From an uncultured Kiloniellaceae bacterium (lineage in GTDB: Bacteria > Pseudomonadota > Alphaproteobacteria > Kiloniellales > Kiloniellaceae): a stretch of DNA of 64,000 nt. This document shows, piece after piece, positions 33,815 through 43,189 of the stretch (positions are counted from its first letter, which is position 1; each line of letters starts with the position of its first letter). Location: assembly GCA_947500035.1 (NCBI GenBank), contig CANMQP010000013.1, positions 186,001 to 250,000 of the forward strand. The letters are read 5' to 3'. Below the pieces are notes generated by a model, which was not told the DNA's origin, searched no databases, and saw nothing but the letters and a program-made list of their open reading frames with translations. A program made the position numbers and the translations under genes.

Positions 33815-34579
33815 TCAGGTTGCAAAGGCCCGGAGCCAGTCGTGGACCTCGGCAACGCCCGGGAGCCGAGCTGTCGCCTTGGTCACGCGCGCGTCACCCA
33901 CCAAGATACCGAGCCCCCCTTGCGCCGACGCAACTTCAAAGCCGTGTTCGTCCGTGACGTCGTCGCCAAGGAAGACGGGCGTCGATCCTTCGAAAGAGGG
34001 TTGCGTCATAAACCACGCGACGGCACGGCCCTTATCGAAGCCCTCGGGCATGAATTCGACAACCATCTTTCCGCGCTGCGACGCGAGCTGGTGGGTCTCT
34101 GTCAACCTCTCTGCGAACGCGACGACGGCGGCTTCCAGGCCGGGTGCCGCCCGATAGTGCAAAGCGAACCCCAGCCGCTTCTGCTCAATCATCAGCCCCG
34201 GGTTCTGCTCTGCAAAAGCCTCGGCAGCCGCTTGCGCCTCGGGCGGGATGGATTGCGCCAGCACCTCGATCCCGTCATGACCTGCCGCGCGCAACTCTCC
34301 CCCATGAGACCCGGCAACCGCGATCGGCAAGCGGCCCATGTGCCGGTCGATATCGGCAACCGTGCGGCCACTGACAAGGGCGACACGGCCTTCCAGCCGG
34401 TCCGACAAGCGTAACAGCAAATCCGAAAGACGATGATCCGGAAGGATCTCATTGGGGTGCCCGGCCAGCTCGACCAGCGTTCCGTCGAAGTCCAGGAAAA
34501 GCGCTGCCCTCTGAAATGCAGCCAGCGCCGGGGGAGCCGGCATAAGAGGCTTCGAGACTTCGGTCGGATCGATGGTCAC
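33815..34579 (-). CDS. otsB: Trehalose-6-phosphate phosphatase
   Basis: A 254-residue HAD-superfamily phosphatase. The nucleophile motif is ALFLDFDGTLVELA (residues about 27-40), followed by VALVSGRTVADI, VAGSHGGELR and the C-terminal PVFLGDDVTDEHGFEVA. It removes phosphate from trehalose-6-phosphate, completing the pathway begun by the convergent otsA gene. It has its own promoter in the gap beyond 34580. Confidence 0.94.
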   Translation of the reverse strand: MTIDPTEVSKPLMPAPPALAAFQRAALFLDFDGTLVELAGHPNEILPDHRLSDLLLRLSDRLEGRVALVSGRTVADIDRHMGRLPIAVAGSHGGELRAAGHDGIEVLAQSIPPEAQAAAEAFAEQNPGLMIEQKRLGFALHYRAAPGLEAAVVAFAERLTETHQLASQRGKMVVEFMPEGFDKGRAVAWFMTQPSFEGSTPVFLGDDVTDEHGFEVASAQGGLGILVGDARVTKATARLPGVAEVHDWLRAFAT

Positions 34580-35255
34580 GGATTCGCTTTACTTTGCCGG
34601 TTTGATGCAGCTCGAATCTGTCACAGTATCGATCGCGGGGAGAAGGTCAATGCGCGCAATCACAGCGCGACGGCCTTAGGCATCGCGCAAAACTACTCAG
34701 CATGCAAAACTTTAACATCAGAGAGTATGTCACAGTTAATTGCGCCACTCGCGGAGGTTGGTCAGACTGCGGCACTGTGGTGCGATTTCTTATGACACAG
34801 CGATCGCATAATGCCTGCACGCGTGCCTGACCTTACGGCGAAGGTCCAAAGTGGGCCCACCTTCCCACTTGCTGTGTCACACAGTGAAGGCCCTAGCTGC
34901 CCATGTCATCAGACCAGACTCCTGCGGGGACTGCATCCCAAGGGATTGAATCAGGCCCACGAAACGACTCCCCCGACCCAACAGACAGCACAGCAGACCA
35001 CCGCGCCGCACCGATCAGCCCCTATCTCACGAAGAAGCTTCGGAGTTATCAGGACGCCCTCAGGGACTCCTCGCACGCGCCGAACAGCAATGGAAACCGT
35101 AAGTAAAATCAGCGGCCGACGCGAAGGATCTGGAGTGCGGGCAGCTGTTGTCCGGTAAGATCCAGATCAACGATACCGTTGACTGAATCCCTCTGAGGCG
35201 TAAACAGACGCTTGGACTCCGGTCTATGTGCTGTTCCGTCACCCGATTTTCCTAT
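34580..35255. other. Long intergenic region with one possible small gene
   Basis: About 675 bases between otsB (minus) and the antiporter 3' end. It contains small palindromes (GTGGGCCCAC at 34852-34861, TGTGTCACACA near 34871-34881) and a possible 67-codon gene at 34903-35106, listed separately. No tRNA or known RNA was recognised. Confidence 0.45.
34903..35106 (+). CDS. Possible small protein
   Basis: A 67-residue product, disordered and Ser/Thr/Pro-rich for about 40 residues and then PISPYLTKKLRSYQDALRDSSH, which looks protein-like. There is no clear ribosome site and no family is recognised. It may be a spurious frame; the C-terminal segment is the only argument for it. Confidence 0.3.
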   Translation: MSSDQTPAGTASQGIESGPRNDSPDPTDSTADHRAAPISPYLTKKLRSYQDALRDSSHAPNSNGNRK

Positions 35256-36971
35256 TTATTCAGCTTCCGCTCTGTCTCCCCCTCGGGAGGACAGGTCCTT
35301 CGCCTCATCCGACAAAAGCAACTGCGCGGCCTGGTCGGCTGCATCGCGGAAGGGCTGCAGGATCAGATCAGCGCCACCGGCTGCAAAACGTTCAGCATCG
35401 GGCCCGCGATGGGCGGCGATGGCCACACGCCCGGTGAAACCCGCGCTCCGCAAGGCATCGACCAGGGCGAGGCGCGCATCCTCGTGAGTCACGCCGGTCT
35501 GGTGCTCGGGAATACCGGAAACCACCCACTTCACCCCGGCAAGCGGCAGGCTCGCGACCAATTCCGGATCGGTGGCGTCGCCATAAGCGATATCCAGCCC
35601 GGCCTGTTGCCATTCACGGACCACCGCAGGATTGAAGTCGACACCAAGCACCGAACAGTCATGCTGCAAGAGACGCTCTGTGATCGCACTGCCGTAACGG
35701 CCGAGACCGAAAAGGACAATGTCATAGCGTTTTTGCACGTGATCCGACTGGCCGACCACTTCGCGGGATGTATTGCGCCGTTCGAAGGGCCCCAAAAAGG
35801 GTTCGAGCCAGGCGTAGAGATGGTGGGAATAGGTGATCATGTAGGTGGAAAGCGAGATCGTGATCAAGCCGACCAGCGTGACCAACCCGAGAGTCTGCGC
35901 GCCGATATGGCCGAGCGACACGCCGACCGCCGCGAAAATCAGGGAGAATTCACTGATCTGGGCGACCGTCAGCCCGGCCAGAAACCCGGTGCGCTTGCGG
36001 TAACCCATCGCCCCCATGATCACGAGGACGATCAGCGGATTGCCGATCAGAACGAAGAGCGAGAGAGTGAGCGCCGCGGGAATCTGCTGTCCCAGGAGCG
36101 AGAGATCGAGACTGGCGCCAAGCGCGATAAAAAAGAACAGGAGAAGGAAGTCGCGCAGTGGCGCAAGGCGCGCCGCCATGGCCTCACGAAACTGCGTCGA
36201 GGCCAGCGAGACGCCGGCAAGCAGTCCGCCCAGTTCCTTGCTGAAGCCGAGATAGTCGCCGGTCGCCGCCAACAGGGCGGCCCAGCCGATGGCGAAACAC
36301 ATCAGCAGCTCGGGGGCCCGGGCCAGCCGCTCGACGAGGCGGTCGGCGATAAAACGGATGAAAACGGCGACGGCCAGAAGCATGAGGAGGCCGTAACCGA
36401 AGACCAGTGCGATATCCGCAAGCGCGGAACCCTCGCTCTGCGCTCCGGCGCCGATGCCCGACATCACCAACATCGCCAGCACGACGACCAGATCCTGCAC
36501 GATCAGAAAGCCGAGGGCGACACGGCCATGAAGAGAATCGATCTCGCGCTTATCGGACAGCAGCTTGACGATGATAATGGTGCTTGAGAAGGTCAATGCG
36601 ACCGCAACATAGAGGCTCGTCACCATATCCAAGCCCAGCGCCAGGCCGAGCGCGAAGCCGATGATCGAGGTAAAGGCGACCTGCCCCAGACCGGTGGTCA
36701 GGGCGACCGGTCCCAGTGTCCGCACCAGTTTGACGTCAAGCTTCAGCCCGACCAGGAAGAGCAGAACCGCGATTCCCAGTTCGGCCAGCAAATTGATCTG
36801 CGCGTCTGAGCGGGCGATATCGAGGAGCGAGGGACCGGCCAGGATGCCCACGGCGATGAAGCTGACGATCAGCGGCTGCCTGAGCAGCACGCCGACCAAG
36901 CCCACGGCGGCCGCCAGGACCAGGAGTGCCGCGACTTCGTAGAAGACCGAAACAGAAACAATTTCCAGCAT
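35256..36971 (-). CDS. Cation:proton antiporter, CPA2 type with TrkA-N domain (Kef/Ybal-like)
   Basis: A 571-residue membrane protein. Residues about 1-385 hold around 12 transmembrane helices of the Na+/H+ exchanger fold (VGILAGPSLLDIARSD, LTFSSTIIIVKLLSDKREID). Residues about 400-550 are a RCK/TrkA-N domain with VLFGLGRYGSAITERLL, which binds NAD(H). It probably exports K+ or Na+ in exchange for protons, gated by the nucleotide domain. Its start overlaps the stop of the P-type ATPase gene (TAATG), so two cation transporters are co-translated. Confidence 0.92.
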   Translation of the reverse strand: MLEIVSVSVFYEVAALLVLAAAVGLVGVLLRQPLIVSFIAVGILAGPSLLDIARSDAQINLLAELGIAVLLFLVGLKLDVKLVRTLGPVALTTGLGQVAFTSIIGFALGLALGLDMVTSLYVAVALTFSSTIIIVKLLSDKREIDSLHGRVALGFLIVQDLVVVLAMLVMSGIGAGAQSEGSALADIALVFGYGLLMLLAVAVFIRFIADRLVERLARAPELLMCFAIGWAALLAATGDYLGFSKELGGLLAGVSLASTQFREAMAARLAPLRDFLLLFFFIALGASLDLSLLGQQIPAALTLSLFVLIGNPLIVLVIMGAMGYRKRTGFLAGLTVAQISEFSLIFAAVGVSLGHIGAQTLGLVTLVGLITISLSTYMITYSHHLYAWLEPFLGPFERRNTSREVVGQSDHVQKRYDIVLFGLGRYGSAITERLLQHDCSVLGVDFNPAVVREWQQAGLDIAYGDATDPELVASLPLAGVKWVVSGIPEHQTGVTHEDARLALVDALRSAGFTGRVAIAAHRGPDAERFAAGGADLILQPFRDAADQAAQLLLSDEAKDLSSRGGDRAEAE

Positions 36972-39787
36972 TAATGACCACGCCAGCGTGCCGGCGCTCC
37001 CTTTCTTTTCACTGCCGGCGGCACGCCGCCGGATTCATCACGCGGGCCGGTCATCCGAATCCGCAACCACTTCTCGACCTCGAGAACAACAAAGAGGGCG
37101 ACACCCACCGCGATGATTTCCGCGCCGTGAATGAAATCCACGGGCCGGGTGTCGAAGAAGGCCGCCATAAAGGGCGCATAGGTAAAAACCAGCTGCAGGG
37201 AAACCACAGCCGCCACCGCGACAAGGACGGCGCGGGTGCCCAGGATCCCTTTCAGAGTCAAGGAAGGCGCGCGCAGATAGCGCACACTGAAAAGATAGAA
37301 CACCTCCATGACCACGAGCGTGTTGACGGCATAGGTGCGCGCTTCTTCAAGGCTGGCGCCATGGCTGCGCGTCCAGGAGAAAATACCGAAAATGCCGGCG
37401 ACAAAGAGGGCCGAGACGAAAAGAATGCGCCAGATGAGAAATGCAGACAGCATCGGCGCGCCGGCGGGGCGCGGCGGGCGTTTCATGACGTCGGCTTCGG
37501 TCGGCTCGAAGGCCAGCGCGATCGCCAGTCCGACGGAACTGACCATATTGACCCATAGAATCTGCAAGGGCGTGATCGGCAGGGTATAGCCGAGCAGAAT
37601 GGCCATGATGATCGCGAAGGACTCGCCCCCGTTCACGGGCAGCAGGAAGACAATCGCCTTCTTGAGATTGTCGTAGACCGTGCGGCCCTCGCGCACGGCG
37701 GCGGCGATGGAGGCAAAGTTGTCGTCCGCCAGCACCATCTCGGCGGCCTCCTTCGCCGCCTCGGTGCCGTTGCCGCCCATGGCAACACCCACATCCGCGC
37801 GCTTGAGCGCCGGCGCATCGTTGACCCCGTCTCCGGTCATGGCAACGACGTGCTTGCCTGCCTGCAAGGCCTGAACCAGGCGCAATTTGTGCTCGGGACT
37901 CGTGCGCGCAAAGACATCAACTTCAAAGGCACGGCTCATCAGCTCCGCGTCAGTGAGGCCATCGAGATCGGGGCCGGTCAAAACCTCGCGCGGGTTGGCA
38001 AGCCCGAGTTGCCCGGCAATGGCCCGCGCCGTGCCGCCGTGATCGCCGGTGATCATCTTGATCCGGATGCCGGCGGCCTGACACTCGGCGACCGCGGCAA
38101 TGGCTTCTTCGCGCGGCGGATCGATCAGGCCGAGAAGTCCGAGCAGGGTGAGATCGCTCTCGACATCATCAAAGGTGAGCGTCCGCTGATCCTGCGCCAC
38201 CGGTTTGAAAGCCAGGGCGAGCACACGCTGCCCTTGCGCGGTCGCATGCTCGATACGCTTCAGCCAGCCGTCCCGGTCCAGAGGCCGATCGCTGAGCCGG
38301 CCACCGTCGGCGCCCCGCTGCCGGCTGCACATCTCCAGCACACGTTCGGGGGCCCCCTTCAGATAGATAAAGCCCTCACCGCTATGACCGTGATGCAGGC
38401 TGGCCATAAAGCGGTGTTCGGAATCGAAGGGAATGATGTCGGTCCGGGGAAAGGACTTGCCCTCCAAAACCGGGTCGAGACCGGCCTTCAGACCAAGGGT
38501 CAGCAAGGCCCCCTCCATGGGATCGCCCTCAACCCTCCACTGACCCCCGGTCTCACGCAGGGCCGAGTCGTTGCAGAGGACAGCGGCGCGGATCACCTCC
38601 GAGAGGAGAGCCCGATGGTCAGGCAGAATTTCATTGCCGTCCAGACTGAAGCCGCCCCGGGGTTCGTAGCCGACGCCGCCGACATCGAAAACATGCGCCG
38701 CCGTGGCGATCGAACGCACCGTCATCTCGTTACGGGTCAGCGTCCCGGTTTTATCTGAGCAGATGATGGAGACCGAGCCGAGGGTTTCGACGGCGGGCAA
38801 GCGGCGGATAATGGCGTTTCGCGCCACCATACGCTGAACGCCGATCGCCAGGGTAACCGTCAGAATTGCCGGAAGCCCCTCGGGGATGGCAGCCACGGCA
38901 AGACCGACCACCACCATGAACATCTCAACCGGCGCGAAGTCGCGCAGCGTGACCCCGAACGCGAAAACGAAAGCTGCAAGCACCAGGATCGCAAGCGTCA
39001 GCCAACGGGCGAAGATGTCCATCTGGCGCAGGAGCGGCGTCGAAAGCTGCCGGACCTCGGTCAGCAGTCCGCTGATGCGGCCGATCTCCGTATGAACGGC
39101 AGTCTCGACGACAACTCCCATGCCCTGTCCCGCCGCCACCAGCGTTCCGGCATAGGCCATGGAAGTTCGATCGCCGAGCGGCGCGTCAAGGGGCACAGGA
39201 TCAAGCGACTTGTCGACCGGAATCGACTCACCGGTTAAGGCGGCCTCTTGAAGCCTCAAGCCCTTTACGTTCGTAAGCCGGATGTCCGCCGGTACCTTGT
39301 CGCCGGGCTCCAGAATGACAAGATCGCCCGGCACGAGATTCTCGGCCGGCACCGACATCCTCGGCGCGTTCCGCAGAACCGTGGCCTGCGGCGAAAGCAT
39401 CTGCCGGATCGCCTGCAGAGCTCTTTCAGCCTTGCCCTCCTGCAGAAAGCCGATGGTGGCATTGACGAAGGCAACCGCGAAGATAACGGCGGTATCGATC
39501 CAGTGTCCAAGCACAGCCGTCAGAGCCGCGGCGCCCAAAAGGACGTAAATCAGGAGATTGTTGAAGTGGGCCAGGAACCGGATAACGCCGCTGCGAGCCT
39601 TCTGTGCCGGCAAACGGTTGGGACCGTATTCCGCCAGCCGCGCCAGGGCTTCACGGTCATCCAGCCCTGCGGCTTGAACAGCACGTTCCCTCATGGCCGC
39701 ATCGGCCGTCATGGCGTGCCAGTGTCGTTTCTTTTCCGGCGAAGCCGCCTGTCCGGCTGACAGGCGTTTCCGTTCGAAAGCTGCCAT
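36971..39787 (-). CDS. Cation-transporting P-type ATPase (P2 type)
   Basis: A 938-residue pump. An N-terminal cation-ATPase domain (ALARLAEYGPNRLPAQ) is followed by the A-domain TGES motif (LTGESIPVDKS), the phosphorylation site ICSDKTGTLTRNEM, the ITGDHGGTARAIAGQLG loop and TGDGVNDAPALKRADVGVAMG. Membrane helices at both sides fit P2-type Ca2+, Mg2+ or monovalent-cation pumps. Specificity cannot be decided by eye. It is the first gene of a two-gene unit with the antiporter in a region of trehalose and stress genes, pointing to ion homeostasis under stress. Confidence 0.92.
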   Translation of the reverse strand: MAAFERKRLSAGQAASPEKKRHWHAMTADAAMRERAVQAAGLDDREALARLAEYGPNRLPAQKARSGVIRFLAHFNNLLIYVLLGAAALTAVLGHWIDTAVIFAVAFVNATIGFLQEGKAERALQAIRQMLSPQATVLRNAPRMSVPAENLVPGDLVILEPGDKVPADIRLTNVKGLRLQEAALTGESIPVDKSLDPVPLDAPLGDRTSMAYAGTLVAAGQGMGVVVETAVHTEIGRISGLLTEVRQLSTPLLRQMDIFARWLTLAILVLAAFVFAFGVTLRDFAPVEMFMVVVGLAVAAIPEGLPAILTVTLAIGVQRMVARNAIIRRLPAVETLGSVSIICSDKTGTLTRNEMTVRSIATAAHVFDVGGVGYEPRGGFSLDGNEILPDHRALLSEVIRAAVLCNDSALRETGGQWRVEGDPMEGALLTLGLKAGLDPVLEGKSFPRTDIIPFDSEHRFMASLHHGHSGEGFIYLKGAPERVLEMCSRQRGADGGRLSDRPLDRDGWLKRIEHATAQGQRVLALAFKPVAQDQRTLTFDDVESDLTLLGLLGLIDPPREEAIAAVAECQAAGIRIKMITGDHGGTARAIAGQLGLANPREVLTGPDLDGLTDAELMSRAFEVDVFARTSPEHKLRLVQALQAGKHVVAMTGDGVNDAPALKRADVGVAMGGNGTEAAKEAAEMVLADDNFASIAAAVREGRTVYDNLKKAIVFLLPVNGGESFAIIMAILLGYTLPITPLQILWVNMVSSVGLAIALAFEPTEADVMKRPPRPAGAPMLSAFLIWRILFVSALFVAGIFGIFSWTRSHGASLEEARTYAVNTLVVMEVFYLFSVRYLRAPSLTLKGILGTRAVLVAVAAVVSLQLVFTYAPFMAAFFDTRPVDFIHGAEIIAVGVALFVVLEVEKWLRIRMTGPRDESGGVPPAVKRKGAPARWRGH

Positions 39788-39832
39788 AGCATCGCACCCT
39801 TGCGAGTTTACGATTTGAGGTCAGCTTGCCAG

Positions 39833-39888
39833 GCTGGAGTCTGGCCGCTTTTCGCGGAACTTGCGAAAAGCGCAGATCAGTCTCCAGC
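39833..39888. terminator. Nested hairpin between the HTH gene and the ATPase gene
   Basis: CGCTTTTCGC (39846-39855) and GCGAAAAGCG (39863-39872) form a perfect 10-bp stem, inside an outer pair GCTGGAG (39833-39839) and CTCCAGC (39882-39888). Because both neighbours read leftward, it may terminate or attenuate transcription coming from the HTH gene before the ATPase gene. Confidence 0.55.
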
Positions 39889-39920
39889 TCGCACACCGAG
39901 CCCCGGATATGTCAGCTCGA

Positions 39921-40118
39921 TCAGTCTTTTTGTTCTGGCGATGGCTGCATCACGTGCGCATCCACAAAAGCTTCCAGATCCTTGGCCGCCACACGGAATT
40001 CGCGGCCGAATCTTGCAGCCCGCAGCTCACCGTCATGAACCCAGCTCCGAACGGTCGCTTCGCTGACCTTCAGAAGCTCGGCGATTTCATGAATGGTGAA
40101 AAACGGTCTGCTTAGCAT
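39921..40118 (-). CDS. Excisionase-type helix-turn-helix protein
   Basis: A 65-residue DNA-binding protein of the MerR/excisionase HTH_17 class: FFTIHEIAELLKVSEATVRSWVHDGELRAARFGREFRVAAKDLEAFV. Such proteins bind DNA next to a promoter or guide excision of mobile elements, but no integrase lies nearby, so a regulatory role for the ATPase/antiporter unit ahead of it is more likely. Its start is 63 bp from the FNR/FixK box at 40182, suggesting oxygen-linked control. Confidence 0.82.
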   Translation of the reverse strand: MLSRPFFTIHEIAELLKVSEATVRSWVHDGELRAARFGREFRVAAKDLEAFVDAHVMQPSPEQKD

Positions 40119-40181
40119 TTCTAAGCGCCTTTGGTTTCAATCTGACATCATTGAAGATGTCTGAAGTCTGTTGAAGCAGCA

Positions 40182-40195
40182 TTGACCTAAATCAA
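40182..40195. promoter_or_regulatory. FNR/FixK-type box between HTH gene and alcohol dehydrogenase
   Basis: TTGAC-CTAA-ATCAA lies almost midway between two divergent start codons (40118 and 40260), about 70 bp from each. It matches the FNR/FixK consensus with one mismatch and extends as ATTGAC...ATCAAT. It could activate the alcohol dehydrogenase/stress-protein side, the HTH/ATPase/antiporter side, or both. Confidence 0.7.
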
Positions 40196-40259
40196 TGCCA
40201 CTAAGGGCGATTTAATGCAAGCTGGTATGATTGGATCTACATAAGGGAGTGAGCCGGCC

Positions 40260-41336
40260 ATGGCTGAAATGATGCGCGCAGCCCTCTTCGTTGAACCTGG
40301 TAGAATTGTCCTGGACGACAAAGCCATGCCCGATGTCGGACCGGGCGATGCCCTGATCCGGATCACCACCACAACCATCTGCGGAACCGACGTCCACATT
40401 CTCAAGGGCGAGTATCCCGTCGCCAAAGGCCTGACGGTCGGCCACGAACCGGTCGGCGTGATCGAAAAGCTGGGCCGGAATGTCGAGGGCTACAGGGAAG
40501 GACAGCGGGTTATCGCGGGCGCAATCTGCCCGAGCGGATATTCCAACGCCTGCCTGGACGGTCTCTGTGCCCAGGACGGTCAGAGCGGCGCCCATGGCCT
40601 GAAGCCTCTGGGCGGCTGGCGCTTCGGCAATACGATCGACGGGTCGCAGGCCGAGTATCTGCTGGTGCCCGATGCCATGGCGAACCTGGCGCCGGTCCCC
40701 GACGGGCTGAGCGACGAAGAGGTCCTGATGTGCCCGGATATCATGTCGACCGGTTTTGCCGGGGCGGAATCCGGCAACATCAAGATCGGCGACACGGTGG
40801 CCGTCTTCGCCCAGGGACCGATCGGACTCTGCGCGACCGCCGGCGCCAAACTGCGCGGAGCCACCACGATCATCGCGGTCGAAGCGGTGCCGGAGCGCAT
40901 CGAAATGGCAAAGCAAGTGGGCGCCGATATCGTCGTCGACTTCAACAAGACGGATCCGGTCGAGGAGATCCTGCGCCTCACGAAGGGGCGCGGTGTCGAT
41001 GTGTCGATCGAAGCCCTGGGGCTGCAATCGACCTTTCAGCAATGCCTCCAGGTTTTGAAGCCGGGCGGCACCCTCTCCAGCCTCGGGGTCTACTCCGAGG
41101 ATCTCACGATCCCTCTCTCCGGATTTCACGCCGGGCTGGGCGACCACAAGATCGTCACCTCGCTCTGCCCCGGCGGCAAGGAGCGGATGCGCCGGCTGAT
41201 GAACGCGATCGCGTCCGGACGGGTCGACCTCAAGCCGATGATCACTCACCGCTACAACCTGGATCAGATCGAGGAGGCTTACCTGCTCTTCGCAAACCAG
41301 CAGGACGGCGTGCTCAAGATCGCCATCACACCCTGA
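40260..41336 (+). CDS. Zinc-dependent alcohol dehydrogenase, medium-chain family
   Basis: A 358-residue NAD(P)-dependent oxidoreductase. The catalytic zinc ligands are in TTICGTDVHIL and the GHEPVGVIEKLG motif. The structural-zinc lobe is an atypical cysteine spacing (ICPSGYSNACLDGLC). The Rossmann motif is FAQGPIGLCATAGAKLRG. GGGAGTG before the ATG fits a ribosome site. The upstream FNR/FixK box and the following universal stress genes suggest use under oxygen limitation, for example reduction of an aldehyde; the substrate is not known. Confidence 0.92.
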   Translation: MAEMMRAALFVEPGRIVLDDKAMPDVGPGDALIRITTTTICGTDVHILKGEYPVAKGLTVGHEPVGVIEKLGRNVEGYREGQRVIAGAICPSGYSNACLDGLCAQDGQSGAHGLKPLGGWRFGNTIDGSQAEYLLVPDAMANLAPVPDGLSDEEVLMCPDIMSTGFAGAESGNIKIGDTVAVFAQGPIGLCATAGAKLRGATTIIAVEAVPERIEMAKQVGADIVVDFNKTDPVEEILRLTKGRGVDVSIEALGLQSTFQQCLQVLKPGGTLSSLGVYSEDLTIPLSGFHAGLGDHKIVTSLCPGGKERMRRLMNAIASGRVDLKPMITHRYNLDQIEEAYLLFANQQDGVLKIAITP

Positions 41337-41405
41337 GCACGCGTCCTGCAAAGAAAAAAACTGCGTCCTTTAAAGCACGAAGCAATCAGGATTGGAGCGA
41401 ACGAG

Positions 41406-42254
41406 ATGAAAAAAATCGTGATGGCGACAGATCTCTCGGCCCGCTCCGACCGGGCCCTGGACCGGGCTGTGATGCTCGCGTGCGATCACGGCGCGGAACT
41501 GACGGTCGTTCATGTGATCGACGAAGGCCTGCCGGCCTCCTTCGCCGACGCTCAGAAAGATACGGCCATGGGCATCATCCGGGAGCATATTCACAAAATT
41601 CTCCTGGACAGCGGACTGAACATTGCGATCGAAATCGTTTTCGGCCGTGCCTACGTCGATATCCTGGAGGTCTCGGAAAGGCTCGAAGCCGACTTGCTCG
41701 TGCTCGGCGTGCACAGGGAAGATGCCTTTAAGGACATGTTTCGCGGCACCACGGCCGAGCGCGTCATTCGTGCCGGCAACACCCCGATCCTTTTGGTGAA
41801 GGACCGTGTGAATGCTGCCTACGAAAAGATTGTCGTGGGCGTGGATTTTTCGGTCTATTCCCGGCGCGCCATCGAGTTCGCGGTGCAGTTCTCGCCCGAC
41901 AGCGCGTTTCATCTGGTGCATGCCTACGACATTCCCTTCAAGGGTTTTCTTTACGGCCCGGACACACGGCGGGAAGTCACCAAGCAGCACCAGATCGAAT
42001 TCGAAGCGATGATCGACCAGGAGATGGCAACATTCGTGGCAAGCCTGGACTCCAAGGCGCCGGTGCTTCACCACGCCATGCAGGAAGGCACGGTGCGCGA
42101 GGTTATCGACCGGGAGGTCCAGCGGCTCAAGCCGGGGCTGCTGGTCATCGGCACCCACGGCCGGACGGGCGTTGCCCATGCCCTTCTGGGCAGTGTCGCC
42201 GAGGACCTGCTGCGGACCCCGCCTTGCGACGTCCTGGCGGTAAAAGCCTGGTGA
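41406..42254 (+). CDS. Universal stress protein, tandem UspA domains
   Basis: A 282-residue protein of two UspA domains. Domain 1 (about 1-140) starts MKKIVMATDLSARSDRALDRAVMLA and has LGVHREDAFKDMFRGTTAERVIRAGNTPILLVK. Domain 2 (about 141-282) starts YEKIVVGVDFSVYSRRAIEFA and ends with the ATP-binding pattern GTHGRTGVAHALLGSVAEDLLRTPPCDVLAVKAW. It follows the dehydrogenase by 69 bp and precedes another Usp gene, so the three are likely one operon. Role: cytosolic stress survival; details unknown. Confidence 0.92.
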   Translation: MKKIVMATDLSARSDRALDRAVMLACDHGAELTVVHVIDEGLPASFADAQKDTAMGIIREHIHKILLDSGLNIAIEIVFGRAYVDILEVSERLEADLLVLGVHREDAFKDMFRGTTAERVIRAGNTPILLVKDRVNAAYEKIVVGVDFSVYSRRAIEFAVQFSPDSAFHLVHAYDIPFKGFLYGPDTRREVTKQHQIEFEAMIDQEMATFVASLDSKAPVLHHAMQEGTVREVIDREVQRLKPGLLVIGTHGRTGVAHALLGSVAEDLLRTPPCDVLAVKAW

Positions 42255-42332
42255 GGGCATTCGGTCCGCAATCGGCCGGCCCGGAGGTAAAGGCTCCCTC
42301 TCATCGAAACCAATGACCCGAAAGGAAGAAAG

Positions 42333-43166
42333 ATGGTTAAGAGACTTCTTGTTGGTGTCGCAGGCACCCCGGCAATGGCGGCGAAAATCAAACACACGAT
42401 CGATCTGGCGAAACTGCACGATGCGGAAATCTCCATCCTCTCGGTGGTTGACGTGGCACGGCTCTCGGCGCTCGGTCCGGTTCCGCTCGGCGCCGGAAAG
42501 TACGCGCAGGACCTGCGCGAAGGGCGTATCGCCAAGAGCCACAAACTGGACGAAAACGCCATTGCGGGCTTTGAAGCCGCCTGTGGCGAAGCCGGCCTTC
42601 CGGTCCAGGTGATCCGGCAGGAAGAGGACCCTATGGAGGCCGTGACCTCCACCTGGCGCTATCACGACCTCTGCATCCTCGGCGCGCGCGGATGGTTCGA
42701 CCACGGCGTGGTTGCCGACCCGCAGAATGCCCTGTTGAAACTGATCACCGGCGGCGTGCGGCCTGTCTTCGCCGTGACCAATGAGATCCGGCCCATGCGA
42801 AAAGCCCTGATCGCCTACAACGGCTCACTGGAATCCGCCAAGACCATGAAGCAGTTCGTCCAGATGGGACTCTGGCCGGATATTGAACTGCACATCGTCT
42901 GCGCCGGGAAATCCAAGAGCGGCGAAGAGCCCAAGGTTCTGCTTGAGCAGGCCGCCGCCTATTGCCGCGCCTACGGCCACGCGCCGGTGGTGGACCATAT
43001 CGAGGGCGCGGCTCAGGACGTGCTGCTCAGCTATGCGAAGGCCATGGAAGCGGATATCATCGTGATGGGCAGCAGCTACCGCAAAATGCTGCTGCAGAAG
43101 CGCTTTGGCAAGAACGCGCTCGGCATGATCAAAGCCTCGGAAGTCCCGCTGTTCCTCTCGCATTAA
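42333..43166 (+). CDS. Universal stress protein
   Basis: A 277-residue two-domain UspA-like protein. Domain 1 begins MVKRLLVGVAGTPAMAAKIKHTIDLAKLHDAEISILSVVDV. Domain 2 begins RPMRKALIAYNGSLESAKTMKQFVQMGLW and ends ADIIVMGSSYRKMLLQKRFGKNALGMIKASEVPLFLSH. The ATP-binding GxxGxxxxxxxxxG motif is altered in both halves, so nucleotide binding is uncertain. GGAAGAAAG precedes the ATG. It closes the FNR-associated dehydrogenase/stress gene run. Confidence 0.88.
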   Translation: MVKRLLVGVAGTPAMAAKIKHTIDLAKLHDAEISILSVVDVARLSALGPVPLGAGKYAQDLREGRIAKSHKLDENAIAGFEAACGEAGLPVQVIRQEEDPMEAVTSTWRYHDLCILGARGWFDHGVVADPQNALLKLITGGVRPVFAVTNEIRPMRKALIAYNGSLESAKTMKQFVQMGLWPDIELHIVCAGKSKSGEEPKVLLEQAAAYCRAYGHAPVVDHIEGAAQDVLLSYAKAMEADIIVMGSSYRKMLLQKRFGKNALGMIKASEVPLFLSH

Positions 43167-43189
43167 ACTGATGGAACTGGAGCGCCGGC

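Noticed and set aside
34811-35158. 115-codon frame overlapping the possible small gene
   Set aside because: Its composition is poor and it overlaps a better candidate at 34903 in another frame.
35226-36587. 453-codon plus-strand frame
   Set aside because: Antisense to the Kef-type antiporter; composition is that of a shadow frame.
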